NCBI GenBank assembly: GCA_036873755.1
Contig: JAVTVY010018982.1
Location: 1-64,000, forward strand
Source: Hanleya hanleyi
Taxonomy: Eukaryota > Mollusca > Polyplacophora > Lepidopleurida > Hanleyidae
Length of the DNA: 64,000 bases
Direction of reading: 5' to 3'
Of this stretch, positions 31,774 to 43,361 are shown piece after piece (positions within the stretch are counted from its first letter, which is position 1; each line of letters opens with the position of its first letter). The notes beneath the pieces are model-generated. The model saw only the letters and a list, made by a program, of their open reading frames with translations. It made no database searches and had not been told where the DNA came from. Both the position numbers and the translations under genes were made by a program.

Positions 31774-33145
31774 TTTGGGCCTGTCAGGCCAATAATGGAA
31801 CATTCCTGGTTCACCTCAGTTACTGCTATTCTTCAATGTGTCATTATTTCACTACAATATGGCTATACTCTTTTCTTCATTTGCTGATAATGCAAATGAT
31901 TACAGCATTGCAACTAAAACATTATCTCTTTTTATTCAAGAAACGACCCTGAAATAGAGCTGACGCTTTGTTTACCCAAGTGATTATCCTTGTGCCAAGG
32001 GGGTTTTGGTTACTTCTTTATTTATTGTTACACCCGTCCCGAACTATTGGCAGACAACTTCGAGTCGGTTGATATATTGATATAACTGATTATTGTTCGT
32101 AAATAGATGGTTCGTTCATAAGAATGTATATGGAAAAATGTATGAACCAGAAATTCTAATTAGTCTGGCCTTGACTCGCTGTCGAGGAGTTGGGAATACC
32201 TGAGCATTACGTCACAATATACCGGCCGGCTCGAAGCGAGACAATAGACCAACAGAGAGAGACACTGACAGGGGACAAAACATCTAAAGCGAACACCTCC
32301 TTTTATTCTGCGTTCAACACGTCAGTCTAATTGCGAATGGAGTGATACATGCATACCCGTAAAGTGTCACGGATATGTATTTAGTCTCCGGAAATTTACT
32401 GTGAAATCTAAACAAATACTCTGCCTAGTGGCTGGAGGTAAAAATACATTATTGATTTGCCCCATTACGTTTCAGGTTGAACAGGTTCAGTTCATCCCTG
32501 GAAAACTTACCTTCTTGTACTTTACATACTCATGTTGTTGATTACCACTCCTCTCACTTTACTCCAAACCAAATGATTTTTGAGAACGGAACTGTGTTTT
32601 GAGACGAGCACTTTCATTCGTCTGAGCTGGTCACGTGGATATCGTCGTTTGATCGGTTCGCGACTGTCACAATTTATTTAGGAATGAATCGAAGCTTACC
32701 AAGTAAGCGGAACACATTAAAATTGGCTATTATATTATCCAATAATACACAACCGAGCATTTAATTCGGGATATTCTTCAATCTTTTTTCGAAAGGGGGT
32801 AATTATCCTTTCTATTTAAATGCATGGTTAGTCTAAGCCACGTTGTTTTCTTGTGGAAATTGAAACAAGAGTTTATGTGCGATAAAATGTCTATAAAACG
32901 TTCAAATATTTTAGATTTAGGTATCTTCCATGTGGTGACGGTAAAGACACTCGTCACGAAACAGTAATACAAAATTCTAATAAAGATCCAAAACGACGAA
33001 ATGAACGTTGCAGGCGGTCAGAAAATGTAAATACAAGCTACTGATAGTCTATGCTAAAAATTTCGGACAAAAGGTTTGATGCTGAAATTTAAAAACACAG
33101 GCCATATTCCCCCTTTTTCGTATAGAATCACCATAACATGGTCAG
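31774..33145. other. Intergenic, nothing recognised
   Basis: No gene, RNA or strong repeat was seen in 1.4 kb. Confidence 0.35.
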
Positions 33146-33248
33146 ATTGATCACCAAAACGCACCAAAACAGACCAAAAAGGCACCAAGACGGAACAAAA
33201 CGGCACCAGAACGAACCCTCTAAGGACCAAAACGGACCTCAAAAGTAC
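33146..33248. repeat. Minisatellite of GGCACCAAAACG-like units
   Basis: ACCAAAACG-type units of 11-12 bp repeat about eight times with variation (CACCAAAACGCACCAAAACA, GGCACCAAGACGGAACAAAA and so on). Confidence 0.6.
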
Positions 33249-33524
33249 AAAAAAGTCCGAAATATTGCGCTAAAAAAGAAATGGCAAAACAACTGCAAGA
33301 TGTTCGATCCATCGTCCGAACGCAGGGTACGATGATACGAAATGTGAACTTCCATTAGTTCAGTAAGATGACTCGAGCCAGCGGCCTTCGAATTCCAAAA
33401 TTTGAACTTGGGAGACAATAATGTGCTTTACAGAACAATTTATTCTCTTTTTAGCCCACCATCGCTTCAAATCGCTTTTCGTCCATGGTCCGTCGTCCGT
33501 CCATCCGTCGTCTGTCCGTAAACA

Positions 33525-34440
33525 ATTCTTGTTATCGCGATTTCTCAGGAACTACTTTATGGATCTTTCTCAAATTTGGTACACAGGTTCCCCTTGGGGT
33601 GTAGTTGTGCAAGATACCTTTTTCGGTCCGAATATGGCCACAAGGTAGTCATCTTGGATTTCCCCATGAAACCTTGTTATCGCGATTTCTCAGGAACTAC
33701 TGCATGGATCTTTCTCAAATTTGGTACACAGGTTCCCCTTGGGGTCTAGTTGTGCAAGATATCTTTTCAGGTACGATTCAAAAATCCAATATGGCCACCA
33801 GGCAGCCATCTTGGATTTCCCCATGTAACTTTGTTATCGTGATTTCTCAGTAACTACTGCAAGGATCTTTCTCAAATTTGGTACACAGGTTCCCCTTGGG
33901 ATCCAGTTGTGGAAAATACCTTTTTTCGGTCCGATTCGGAAATCCAATATGGCCACCAGGCGGCCATCTTGGATTTCCCCATGAAACCTTGTTATCGCAA
34001 TTTCTCAGGAACTACTGATCGATCTTTCTCAAATTTGATACACAGGTCCCCCTAGGGGTCTAGTTGTGCAAGATACCTTTTTCGGTCCGATTCGAAAATC
34101 CAATATGGCCACCAGGCGGCCATTTTGAATTCCCCTATGAAACTTTGTTATCGTGATTTCTCAGGAAGTGCTTCATGGATCTTTCTGAAGTTTGGTACAC
34201 AGGTTCCCCTTGTGATCCAGTTGTGCAAGATATCTTTTTTGGTCCGATTCGAAAATCCAATATGGCCGCCAGGTGGCCATCTTGATTTTCCCCTTGAAAC
34301 ATTGTTATCGTAAATTCTCAGGAAATAATTCATGGATCTTTCCGAAATTTGGTACACAGGTCCCACATGGACCTAGTTGTGCAAGATACCTTTTTTGGTC
34401 CAATTCGAAAATCCAAGTTACGCTACAAATTAATACGGTA
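33525..34440. repeat. 156-bp monomer array, unit A (~6 monomers)
   Basis: GTTATCGCGATTTCTCAGGA recurs about every 156 bp (near 33531, 33676, 33832, 33989, 34146, 34302). Each monomer includes TTTGGTACACAGGTTCCCC, TAGTTGTGCAAGATA and CCAATATGGCC..GGCCATCTTGG. The last block has YY1-like CAAGATGGCC. Plus- and minus-strand frames through it are repeat by-products. I associate this family with molluscs. Confidence 0.85.
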
Positions 34441-34909
34441 TTCCCGAGTTGTGATGTTGCATCACAAGAGTAAGCGGATCAAACGGTGGGGAATATTCTA
34501 TATATTGACTATAGAGAATATCCATACCTTCACCTTCTATATCAAGGAGTTCAAATGATTCCGAATTAAAATGCATTTCTTCAAATTTTAAATCAGTTTA
34601 CTTTAGTCCATGACATTGCAAGTGAATTTCCCACCGTTTCGTTTGCCGACGGGTCGGCTCCACGAAGGGACGTCACTCTTGTGACACAACGTCACAGCTC
34701 GACAACTATAGACTACTGCGCGTTTTGATCCAAGGGAGATAATCAGGATTCAGACACTTTCAAAGTTTTAGCATTACTGCACAGACCGGATCCCTTCAGT
34801 ATTAAGTTTTGTACCATCTTACTATTTTCAAGCATGGTATCTTAAAAGAGAGAACTCAACTAGCCCAGTAAACAGAACAGAATTAGCTTTCGTTCCCAAT
34901 TATAAAGTA
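34441..34909. other. Spacer between monomer array and TTAA element, unit A
   Basis: No gene. Contains GATGTTGCATCAC, ATATTGACTATAGAGAATAT and a region with TGACACAACGTCAC. The matching parts of the older copy at 5604-5933 lack ~110 bp (GGAATATTC to CTTTAG). Equivalents are 41401-41856, 48966-49433 and 61464-61931. Confidence 0.5.
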
Positions 34910-35062
34910 TTAAAGGATTTTAATCAATAGTTGTTTTTCTCTGGAATATGTGTCAGGAGAGTTAGTACTTAATTGAGAAATTTTTAAAAAAAATTTAAGC
35001 CTTTTTAATTAAAGACCTGTAGCTCAATTTCCGCCAGTTAACCCGTTAATGAGCTTAGGCGT

Positions 35063-35124
35063 CACGTGACCTTGTGACGTCAGACAGGCGACCGTCTCCT
35101 GTGGGCAGCTGTCAGCGCTATATA
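35063..35124 (+). promoter_or_regulatory. Promoter of the TTAA element, unit A
   Basis: An E-box CACGTG (35063-35068), a CRE TGACGTCA (35075-35082) and a TATA box TATATA (35119-35124) precede an ATG in strong context (AACCATGG, ATG at 35195). The TATA to ATG distance of ~75 bp leaves room for a start site about 30 bp after TATA. Equivalent positions in unit B are 42034, 42046 and 42090. Confidence 0.6.
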
Positions 35125-35194
35125 TTAAGCTGTGGATTTGCGATTACTCCATCGCGTATATCGCTATATAATTAATCGAAAACCATTCGAAACC

Positions 35195-35376
35195 ATGGAG
35201 GAATATGCCAGTGATGATGATCTATATACAGACGACATAAGTGGACATCTTGACGTTCTACCGTATCAGTTTGAGCCCGTACCAAACGACCGAAATGAGA
35301 TGGAACAGAGGGAAAGCGAATCTGAAACAGATGAACCGTCCCACACGGAACAAGGTCGACCTGTAAACACATACTG
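35195..35376 (+). CDS. First exon of an unassigned element protein, unit A
   Basis: The frame reads MEEYASDDDLYTDD, then HLDVLPYQFEPVPNDRNEME, then acidic SESETDEPSHTEQ and ends NTYW before ACTG-GTATGTT, a good splice donor. The acidic start with PYQFEPV resembles the N-terminus of invertebrate proteins that carry a P2X7-type intracellular cysteine-rich domain, as I recall them; that domain is not present here. No second exon was found in the element. The exon is kept in three units with only a few substitutions (for example PVPNDR to PVRNDR). Product and role are unknown. Confidence 0.5.
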
Positions 35377-36538
35377 GTATGTTATTTATTATCTATGCCG
35401 GACGTTATATATAGGCCCCCTATGCACAGAATGAATAAACATTTAGACAATGATCGAAATAATTTGTTATTCCAGGCCTAGCTGGTGAAATTTCAACACT
35501 GAGACGTACGACAATTTTGGAGTTTTCTCTTTCGTTCAGGTTAGTTTGAAAGTACGACGTTATATATTATCTACCAAAAATATTTAGCTCATTTTGTTTT
35601 TACTTCTGGCAAATCTGTGTTCAATAAATTATTTCCAGTAGGAATATGCCGTCCAGCTAGCGTAATTGATAGGAAAGAACAAATTGCGACTTTCTAGCGC
35701 TCCTGCTCCCGACTTTTCGCAGATAAGGGGCAATTTCTCGCAATTCGGGTGTTGGTGACATTATCAGATAGCCCACCTGCACGCAAACAGTCTAGTAAAT
35801 TCATGTCACCAGAGTGATATTTAGCTCACGTAAACGGTCATATTTTATATTGTATTATATTGCAACCACTCGCCTGATTTCAAATACCCTCTTCTAAATA
35901 TTTTGACGTAAGCTATTTACTAGGTGAGAAATATTTAATAGGACAGCATTAGGCTTGTGGAGATGGCTGGATTAATTAAGAAGGTGGGCTTCAAGGCACG
36001 GTGGGGTTCCTGGATCAGTAGGTCATACGCGCTGGGGATGAATATACACTGCTTATTTATTTATTGATGCCATTGTCTTGAGAACGATACCTGTATCAAA
36101 ACGTCTTCCCGAATAAACTAGAAGTTGTTATCTATAAGTAATTTGTTTATTTATCTACTTCCCAACTTTTAAATGCCACTAATTTAAAAAGAAATCTCTC
36201 CCAGTATGTAAATCCTCGCTTTTATTCCACAAATATGCATATCTGACTGGGAGCTAAATAGAGCTGCCAAGAAGGCTTAACTATGCCCACAGAGGACAAG
36301 GATTTTTTTTTTAAATTTCTTAATTAAGTACTAGCTCTTCTGACACATATTCCAGAGAAAAAACAATATTGATTAAAATTCTTTAAGTATGTTTCATAGC
36401 TCATGCGAAAGTGTCAAAGACATCTGTCTTCGATTCCAGTACCGTACCCAATGATGACATGTGTGAAAAAATATACTACGAAACGAAGATGAAGGATCCT
36501 CTGGACATCCACTTTCAGACTAACTTTGCTCATTTCAC

Positions 36539-36889
36539 TTGTACTATAACAACCGACATCAACTAGAGTTTCTAGAAATCTTGAAACTCCTGAAACTTAG
36601 AAAGATAATATCTTGGTGTTTTTCAGTGTCCCTTTTTCGATCTTTTTCACTCAAATTCGAAATTCTGCAAACAAAATTACGAATCATTCGTTTGTTCTTA
36701 AGTAGTAACAATGGACAAAAAGATCCTCTTGTCGTAGGCGCCAAGATCCTTCAGGATCTCTCGTTTATATTTATGGCTGTTCGAGAAAAAAGTACATGGG
36801 TTGGAAGGGAGGTAGTCCAGACGAATGAAAACAGTGGATGGTCGTTGAATGGGTACCTGTCCGGACAAGAATATCAGTTTGGTAGGTAG
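36539..36889 (+). other. Unassigned frame downstream of the TTAA element, unit A
   Basis: 116 codons, no ATG near the start (first ATG is at MAVREKSTWVGREVV). Homologous frames of 120 and 118 codons stay open at 43519-43881 and 56021-56377. The only length differences are multiples of three (12 and 6 bases). It ends at TTTG-GTAGGTAG, which could be a splice donor. No family is recognised; near-identity of the units could also explain the open frames. Confidence 0.25.
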
Positions 36890-37309
36890 CGGGTTACGGT
36901 AGTGATATTGTAATTATGTTGGACCCTGCAAATCCACCGGCCTTAGCGGCCCGCGGACCGGACTTACGCACAGAGCTATAGCCCTTTCCGAAAAGTGTGT
37001 GATCGTCCCTGAATAACTGCCAACCATTACGATTAGAGGTATGAAAAACTGCTTCCAGGAGGTAGTCGCCTCGGTTTCACTTTTACCAAAGGCACCCGCA
37101 ATTATTTTGAATAATATAAAAATTGATAAACTATTCCAGAACATCTGTTTGAAAAACTATTCTGTTTACATTCTCTACATGAACAAATAGATCTTGTATC
37201 TGTGTACATTATAAAGATAATTCCCTTGAAAAATAGGATATTTAATCACTCAAACTAATTGTGAGGACTATTGGTACTTACCGGAAGTTCTCTGCACCGA
37301 TACGCCCTC

Positions 37310-37505
37310 AGTGGAACAAGTGAGATAAAACACTTTTCGAACTGGGCTATTTGGACACAACGAACATCTGAATGGCTTTCCACTAAAGGATGCAATTAGG
37401 TTATTTCAGAACAACTTCCCTTGCAGAGCTTTACGGACACAACACACATCTGTATGGTTTTTCGCCGGAGTTTAAATACTGTAAATAAGTTCCTGGAACA
37501 CCAAG
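37310..37505 (-). pseudogene. Decayed C2H2 zinc-finger repeats, block 1, unit A
   Basis: The minus strand reads GEKPYRCVLCP then stop, and about 85 bases on GKPFRCSLCPNSPVRK, the linker and first knuckle of C2H2 fingers at the usual 28-residue (84-bp) spacing. The histidine halves are lost by stops and shifts. Copies are at 44320-44475 and 56820-56970; the latter two lie at the end of 75-codon frames ending SGEKPYRCVLCP. Confidence 0.6.
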
Positions 37506-38114
37506 CCTACGCTACAATCTGATTAAAAACAGATCCACTTCGGCGTGAGTGGATTTGTCCTCCTTCCTATCTCGAGTCTGTTCTGCATGAAATGCCGCAG
37601 ATATCCCGGTAATTCCCGAGTCTCGTAAATATAGTAAGACGGAGAGTGCCGATGACATTCATTCAAATTTCAGTCCGAAAACTCGGGTCAAATTTACAAC
37701 CAACCCACAGTGCGAAATATCCCCACGTGGTTGTGTTTATATATAACTTTCGACTGATGCCGAAACCGTTTAACGTGTTCGATAAATACAAGGCAAATTT
37801 TAATCATATATAATTATTCATCACATTTCGTAATGATTATGTGTCGGTCATATATTTCGCTGCATCTATGCTGTCCTATTTTTGCTTATTTTGAAACGTC
37901 ACAGTTTCACGTGACTAGGTCATATACTTTGGCGAGGTGGTTGCGTAAGACGTCTGTCTCATAACAACACGGCATGCCATCTTGTACGTTGCGTTGATTG
38001 ATGAAAGATGACGTAACCTATTATTTTCTTGCCATAAAGTCACCGAATGGCCTTGAGATAGGAAGGAGATCAGATCCAGTTAGAGGTATGGGTCTGTTTT
38101 TAATCAGATATCCC

Positions 38115-38340
38115 ACACTGTAGAGCTATACAAGGAACATCTGTATGGTTTTACACAAGAGTTAATGCAATTATGGTCTAAAGAACACATTGTATTGTGG
38201 AGCTATAAGGACACAACGAACAATTGTTTGGTTTATCATCAGAGTGACTGCAATTATGTTCCTGGAACGCACTGCAGAACTATGTGGACACAACAGACAT
38301 CTATATGGCTTTCCATCACAGGTAATGCAAAAGTTAAACG
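38115..38340 (-). pseudogene. Decayed C2H2 zinc-finger repeats, block 2, unit A
   Basis: The minus strand reads DGKPYRCLLCPHSSAVRSR, then after a shift HNCSHSDDKP, then NNCSLCPYSSTI, and KPYRCSLYSS. HNCSHSDDKP supplies the H-x3-H and the linker of the next finger, so three fingers of ~84 bp are traceable, each with a frameshift or stop. Such fingers bind DNA when intact; these cannot. Units B and C carry the same block with a SINE inserted in it. Confidence 0.65.
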
Positions 38341-40130
38341 AATCACAGAACCTACGAAGAAGGGGTTGATATGATTTAGTGTCTATTTTACCTAAGACAT
38401 TTTTTTTCCAATTTCGAGGTTTATAGGTCACCTAAGTAAGTCTGTCCCAGGGGTGGGGAAATCCTTCCGAGGGTAGTACATTGGTTGAATAAGTGTGGCA
38501 TCGTGTAAGCTCTCAGCTATACACATCAATATTATCCGACACGCGAGTGTACGATGAAAATCGACATATAAAAACCAAAATATACATCAGTTTCTTATTC
38601 TCCGATTCGTTTGGAATGTGACGTCGACTTAATTGCACGTATAGATTGCATGTACTATATGAGATAAAAAGCTGAAAACCCCATTTCTTTAATTAATCTT
38701 TGCCATTCTCTGTATTGTAGAGTGAGTGCGCTTTCTAACTGTATCCCGGAAACATGTGTTGCTACTATAGGAATTTGTGATAGGTGCGGATAATTTTGCT
38801 TATTACACAGATGAGTAGTGTGACTAACGTCACAGGACCTACGAAATAGGGTGAGGAAGGTTACTTGGGGATCCAAGCGTAATGTATACGTCACCTAGAT
38901 GACTTGGGGGTCCAAGCGTAATGTTCTAGATAACTAAAGTAGGTCAAATTTTCATCAAAAGTAGCTCAGCTCAGAACTTGCTGGTAACATTCCCCTAAAG
39001 AACGTTCATGCCAAAAATCAAGATTCTAATGTCAACGGTTTCCTTATTTTGCCGACGAAAGGATTCGGGTAGACTCTGACTACCGGATAATTTGCAAATG
39101 AGAGCCTACTTAGGAATATGATTTATCATTCATATTGTAGTTGGACGTATATTGCTTAGAATGAAAGTGCATGTATATCGCACAATGAAGATGAAAAAAA
39201 AACAATAAATACACTGCATCTGTTTTTAGCAGATTTTTATCTTTCTTACACCTGTGAGCCTAATCCCATGCCTTTTCAAACACGTAGTTACATGAATGTA
39301 TCAGTAATCTAAACACATGAGCAGTGTGACTAACGTCACAGGACCTACGAAGTAGAGTAGGCATTAGGACTCGAACGCGAATTGAACTCTTGGAAATCCC
39401 CACCCCCAGTTGAAATCCTGCCTATATTAAGATGGGCACCGTCCAAGTCAGAATCGCCTGTGATTTTCATCAAAAATCACCAGCAATTTTCATCAAAAGT
39501 AGGTCAGCTTAGAAGTTGTTGGTAACAGTCTCCTAATGCGCATTCATTCCAAAAATAAATAACGATTACCGGTTTAATTTTACAATTTTTTAACTAAAGG
39601 AAACAGATTGAATAATAAAAGGTTCAGTAGATTTCAAGCTTCACTTGTGAAATTACATTTACATCTCTTTAATGGTTTTCAGTGCCCTTGTCCAGGATCA
39701 AAACAACTTTTTGAATCGCATTATATTCCCAACAATACAACAAATTTTTATATATAGTACTATAGTTGAAGGGTAGCATTTATGTAGTTTACGGTAATTC
39801 AACTCGAGACCAACACCTTCTCTGATAATAATGATTCTATGTCTTTCTCCTGACCATAACCGGTAAAAAGACGAATAAATCACGTTGTTATCTAGATATA
39901 TGAGAAAACACGTTTTGGGTATCGGCAATCTGTTGAATGTACTATTCCGGTTTTCTTGTCTCACATTATATTTTATGAGGGTTGATCGGTGATTTTCTTC
40001 ATTGGTAAACATTAAACCACCTCAGCTTCGTTGTGTGAATCGGAATTGCATTGCATCCCCTGATCAAGGAATCAAAATGGATCAAGATTTGAAATGACAA
40101 GAAAAATTCAGACATATTTTGTTTACACAT
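38341..40130. other. Spacer of unit A, no gene recognised
   Basis: Contains two related blocks with GACTAACGTCACAGGACCTA (near 38822 and 39330) and GTAGGTCA..TTTTCATCAAAAGTAG, hinting at an older internal duplication. Minus-strand frames at 38655-38894 and 39698-40012 have no known domain. Equivalents: 45610-47551 and 58091-60049. Confidence 0.45.
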
Positions 40131-40601
40131 TGAGAAATTTTAATGAGTTTTCTTCTTTTGTTGTTTCGGCTAGCGTCGTCACTCAATGGTTCACTTTTCT
40201 CATAACCATAAAAACGACTGTCGTAGGTAAGATCTAGTGTTGCTCTAGATGGAAAGATGACGCAAGAAAACTCGATGATGAAGCCGAGATTGATTTTATT
40301 CAATCCTCCAAGTTCCAATAATACGCAATTGAAACAATAACCAGCAGTAGGTCACAATCAAAGTTCTTGTAAACAGATCGTACAGTCTAAATATCAAGTC
40401 AAGATGTTATATGACTTCTGAGACAAAACGCCAACTGTCTCAGGAGACCCAGATGTTAAAAGTCTAGCCTAGTGTACCATACATGCAACTTAAATACAGT
40501 CGAGTGAACAAAACACTTAACATAGGCTTGGTCTTATCTCCAGTTTCTCACAATTCAAACACTTAATTAGGGATCTACCAGAATGACACTTGAGCTCTGC
40601 C
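40131..40601 (-). repeat. Truncated, diverged LTR at the A/B junction
   Basis: TGAGAAATTTTAATGAGTTT through ACTTGAGCTCTGCC matches the first ~480 bp of the 920-bp LTR with substitutions (for example GACTGTCGTAGG for GACTTGTTGTGG). The match stops exactly where the next monomer array starts (AGGCAGCCATCTTGG). Confidence 0.8.
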
Positions 40602-41400
40602 AGGCAGCCATCTTGGATTCCCTCATGACAGTTTGTTATCGTAATTTCTCATGAACTAGTGCATGGATCTTTCTCAAATTTGATACACAGGTTCCCCTTA
40701 GGGTCTAGTTGTGCAAGATTCCATTTTCGGTCCGAATCGAAAATCCAATATGGCCACAAGGTAGTCATCTTGGATTTCCCCATGAAACCTTGTTATCGCG
40801 ATTTCTCAGGAACTGCTGCATGGATGTTTCTCAAATTTGGTACATCGGTTCCCCTTGGGGTCTTGTTGTGCAAGATATCTTTTCAGGTACGATTCGAAAA
40901 TCCAATATGGACACCAGGCAGCCATCTTGGATTTCCCCATGTAACTTTGTTATCTTGATTTCTCAGGAACTACTGCAAGGATCTTTCTCAAATTTGGTAC
41001 ACAGATTCCCCATGGGGTCCAGTTGTGCCAAATACCTTTTTTCGGTCCGATTCGGAAATCCAATATGGCCACCAGGCGGCCATCTTGGATTTCCCCATGA
41101 AACCTTGTTATCGCAATTTCTCAGGAACTACTGATGGATCTTTCTCAAATCTGATACACAGGTCCCCCTAGGGGTCTAGTTGTGCAAGATGCCTTTTTTG
41201 GTCCGATTCGAAAATCCAATATGGCCGCCAGGTGGCCATCTTGATTTTCCCCTTGAAACATTGTTATCGTGAATTCTCAGGAAATAATTCATGGATCTTT
41301 CCGAAATTTGGTACACAGGTCCCACATGGGGCTTAGTTGTGCAAGATACCTTTTTTGGTCCAATTCGAAAATCCAAGTTACGCTTCAAATTAATACGGTA
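40602..41400. repeat. 156-bp monomer array, unit B (~5 monomers)
   Basis: Starts directly at the truncated LTR junction with AGGCAGCCATCTTGGATT. One monomer present in A, C and D (the one with GGCGGCCATTTTGAATT) is missing. Confidence 0.85.
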
Positions 41401-41860
41401 TTCCCTAATTGTGATGTTGCATCACAAGAGTAAGCGGATCAAACGGTGGGGAATATTCTATATATTGACTATAGAGAATATCCATACCTTCACCTTAAAT
41501 ATCAAGGAGTTCAAATGATTCCGAATTAAAATGCATTTCTTCAATTTTTTAATCAGTTTACTTGAGTCCATGACATTGCAAGTGAATTTCCCCATCGTTT
41601 CGTTTGCCGACGGGTCGGCTCCGCGAAGGGACACAACGTCACAAATCGACAGCTATAGACTACTGCGCGCTTTGATCCAAGGGAGATAATCAGGATTCAG
41701 ACACTTTCAAAGTTTCAACATTACCGCACAGACCGCATCCCTTCAGTATTAAGTTTTGTACCATCTTACTATTTTCAATCATGGTATCTTAAAAGAGAGA
41801 ACTCAACTAGCCCAGTAAACAGAACAGAATTAGCTTTCGTTCCTAATTATAAAATATTAA

Positions 41861-43361
41861 AGGATTTTAATCAATATTTGCTTTTCTCGGGAATATGTGT
41901 CAGAAGAGTTAGTACTTAATTGAGAAATTTAAAAAAAAAATTGTCCTTTTCCCCTGTGGGCGTATTTAAGCCTTTTTAATTAAAGACCTGTAGCTCAATT
42001 TCCGCCAGTTAACCCGTTAATGAGCTTAGGCGTCACGTGACCTTGTGACGTCAGACAGGTGACCGTCTCCTGTGGGCAGCTGTCAGCGCTATATATTAAG
42101 CTGTGGATTTGCGATTACTCCATCGCGTATACCGCTGTATAATTAATCGAAAACCATTCGAAACCATGGAGGAATATGCCAGTGATGATGATCTATATAC
42201 AGACGACATCAATGGACATCTTGACGTTCTACCGTATCAGTTTGAACCCGTACGAAACGACCGAAATGAGATGGAACAGAGGGAAAGCGAATCTGAAACA
42301 GATGAACCGTCCCACACGGAACAAGGTCGACTTGTAAACACATACTGGTATGTTATTTATTATCTATGCCGGACGTTATATATAGGCCCCCTATGCACAG
42401 AATGAATAAATGTTTAGACAATGATAGAAATAATTTGTTAGTCCAGGCCTAGCTGGTGAAATTTCAACACTGAGACGTACGACAATTTTGGAGTTTTCTC
42501 TTTCGTTCAGGTTAGTTTGAAAGTACGACGTTATATATTATCTACCAAAAATATTTAGCTCATTTTGTTTTTACTTCTGGCAAATCTGTGTTCAATAAAT
42601 TATTTCCAGTAGGAATATGCCGTCCAGCTAGCGTAATTGATAGGAAAGAACAAATTGCGACTTTCTAGCGCTCCTGCTCCCGACTTTTCGCAGATAAGGG
42701 GCAATTTCTCGCAATTCGGGTGTTGGTGACATTATCAGATAGCCCACCTGGACGCAAACAGTCTAGTAAATTCATGTCACCAGAGTGATATTTAGCTCAC
42801 GTAAACGGTCATATTTTATATTGTATTATATTGCAACCACTCGCCTGATTTCAAATACCCTCTCCTAAATATTTTGACGTAAGCTATTTACTAGGTGAGA
42901 AATATTTAATAGGACAGGATTAGGCTTGTGGAGATGGCTGGATTAATTAAGAAGGTGGGCTTCAAGGCACGGTGGGGTTCCTGGATCAGTAGGTCATACG
43001 CGCTGGGGATGAATATATACTGCTTATTTATTTATTGATGCCATTGTCTTGAGAACGATACCTGTATCAAAATGTCTTCCCGAATAAACTAGAAGTTGTT
43101 ATCTATAAGTAATTTGTTTATTTATCTACTTCCCAACTTCTAAATGCCACTAATTTAAAACGAAATCTCTCCCGGTATGTAATTAATTGGCGGCCTCGCT
43201 TTTATTCCACAAATATGCATATCTGACTGGGAGCTAAATAGAGCTGCCAAAAAGGCTTAAATATGCCCACAGGGGACAAGGAATTTTTTTTAAATTTCTT
43301 AATTAAGCACTAGCTCTTCTGACACATATTCCAGAGAAAAAACAATATTGATTAAAATCCT
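41861..43361 (+). mobile_element. TTAA-flanked DNA transposon, unit B (1501 bp)
   Basis: Same ends and TTAA duplication (41857-41860, 43362-43365). The inverted repeats are longer here, about 120 bp, because both ends keep CCCCTGTGGGC and TATTTAAGCC. Promoter and exon are intact. Confidence 0.8.
42166..42347 (+). CDS. First exon of the element protein, unit B
   Basis: Same exon as in unit A with small changes (DINGHLD, PVRNDR, GRLVNTYW). Promoter (CACGTG, TGACGTCA, TATATA) and donor GTATGTT are intact, making this the best candidate for expression among the copies. Confidence 0.5.

Larger units (their letters stand above)
34914..36382 (+). mobile_element. TTAA-flanked DNA transposon, unit A (1469 bp)
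   Basis: Starts AGGATTTTAATCAATA and ends in the inverse (AGAATTTTAATCAATA read from the right), flanked by TTAA at 34910-34913 and 36383-36386. Inverted repeats continue for at least ~80 bp (CTCTGGAATATGTGTCAG is shared by both ends). TTAA targeting is a feature of piggyBac and Kolobok elements; which one is not decided. It keeps a promoter, first exon and splice donor but no transposase core, so it is a deletion derivative. The relative at 5604-6143 shows the empty site. Confidence 0.8.
33452..40601. repeat. Tandem segmental duplication, unit A (~7.15 kb)
   Basis: First and most divergent unit. Order: monomer array, spacer (34440-34910), TTAA element, 36383-37300 spacer with an unassigned frame, zinc-finger relics, 38340-40130 spacer, truncated LTR. 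It alone has the array's left head (TAGCCCACCATCGC then CGTCCGTCCATCCG). It lacks the SINE and the 190-bp repeat present in B and C. Equivalent points are offset by 6947-7421 bp from unit B. Confidence 0.85.

Noticed and set aside
33146..34560. Frames such as MDLSQIWYTGSPWG repeated through the 156-bp arrays
   Set aside because: They exist in several frames and both strands, shift with each monomer, and follow from the repeat.
38171..38431. Working C2H2 zinc-finger gene on the minus strand
   Set aside because: Finger halves lie in different frames and stops interrupt the repeats in every unit.
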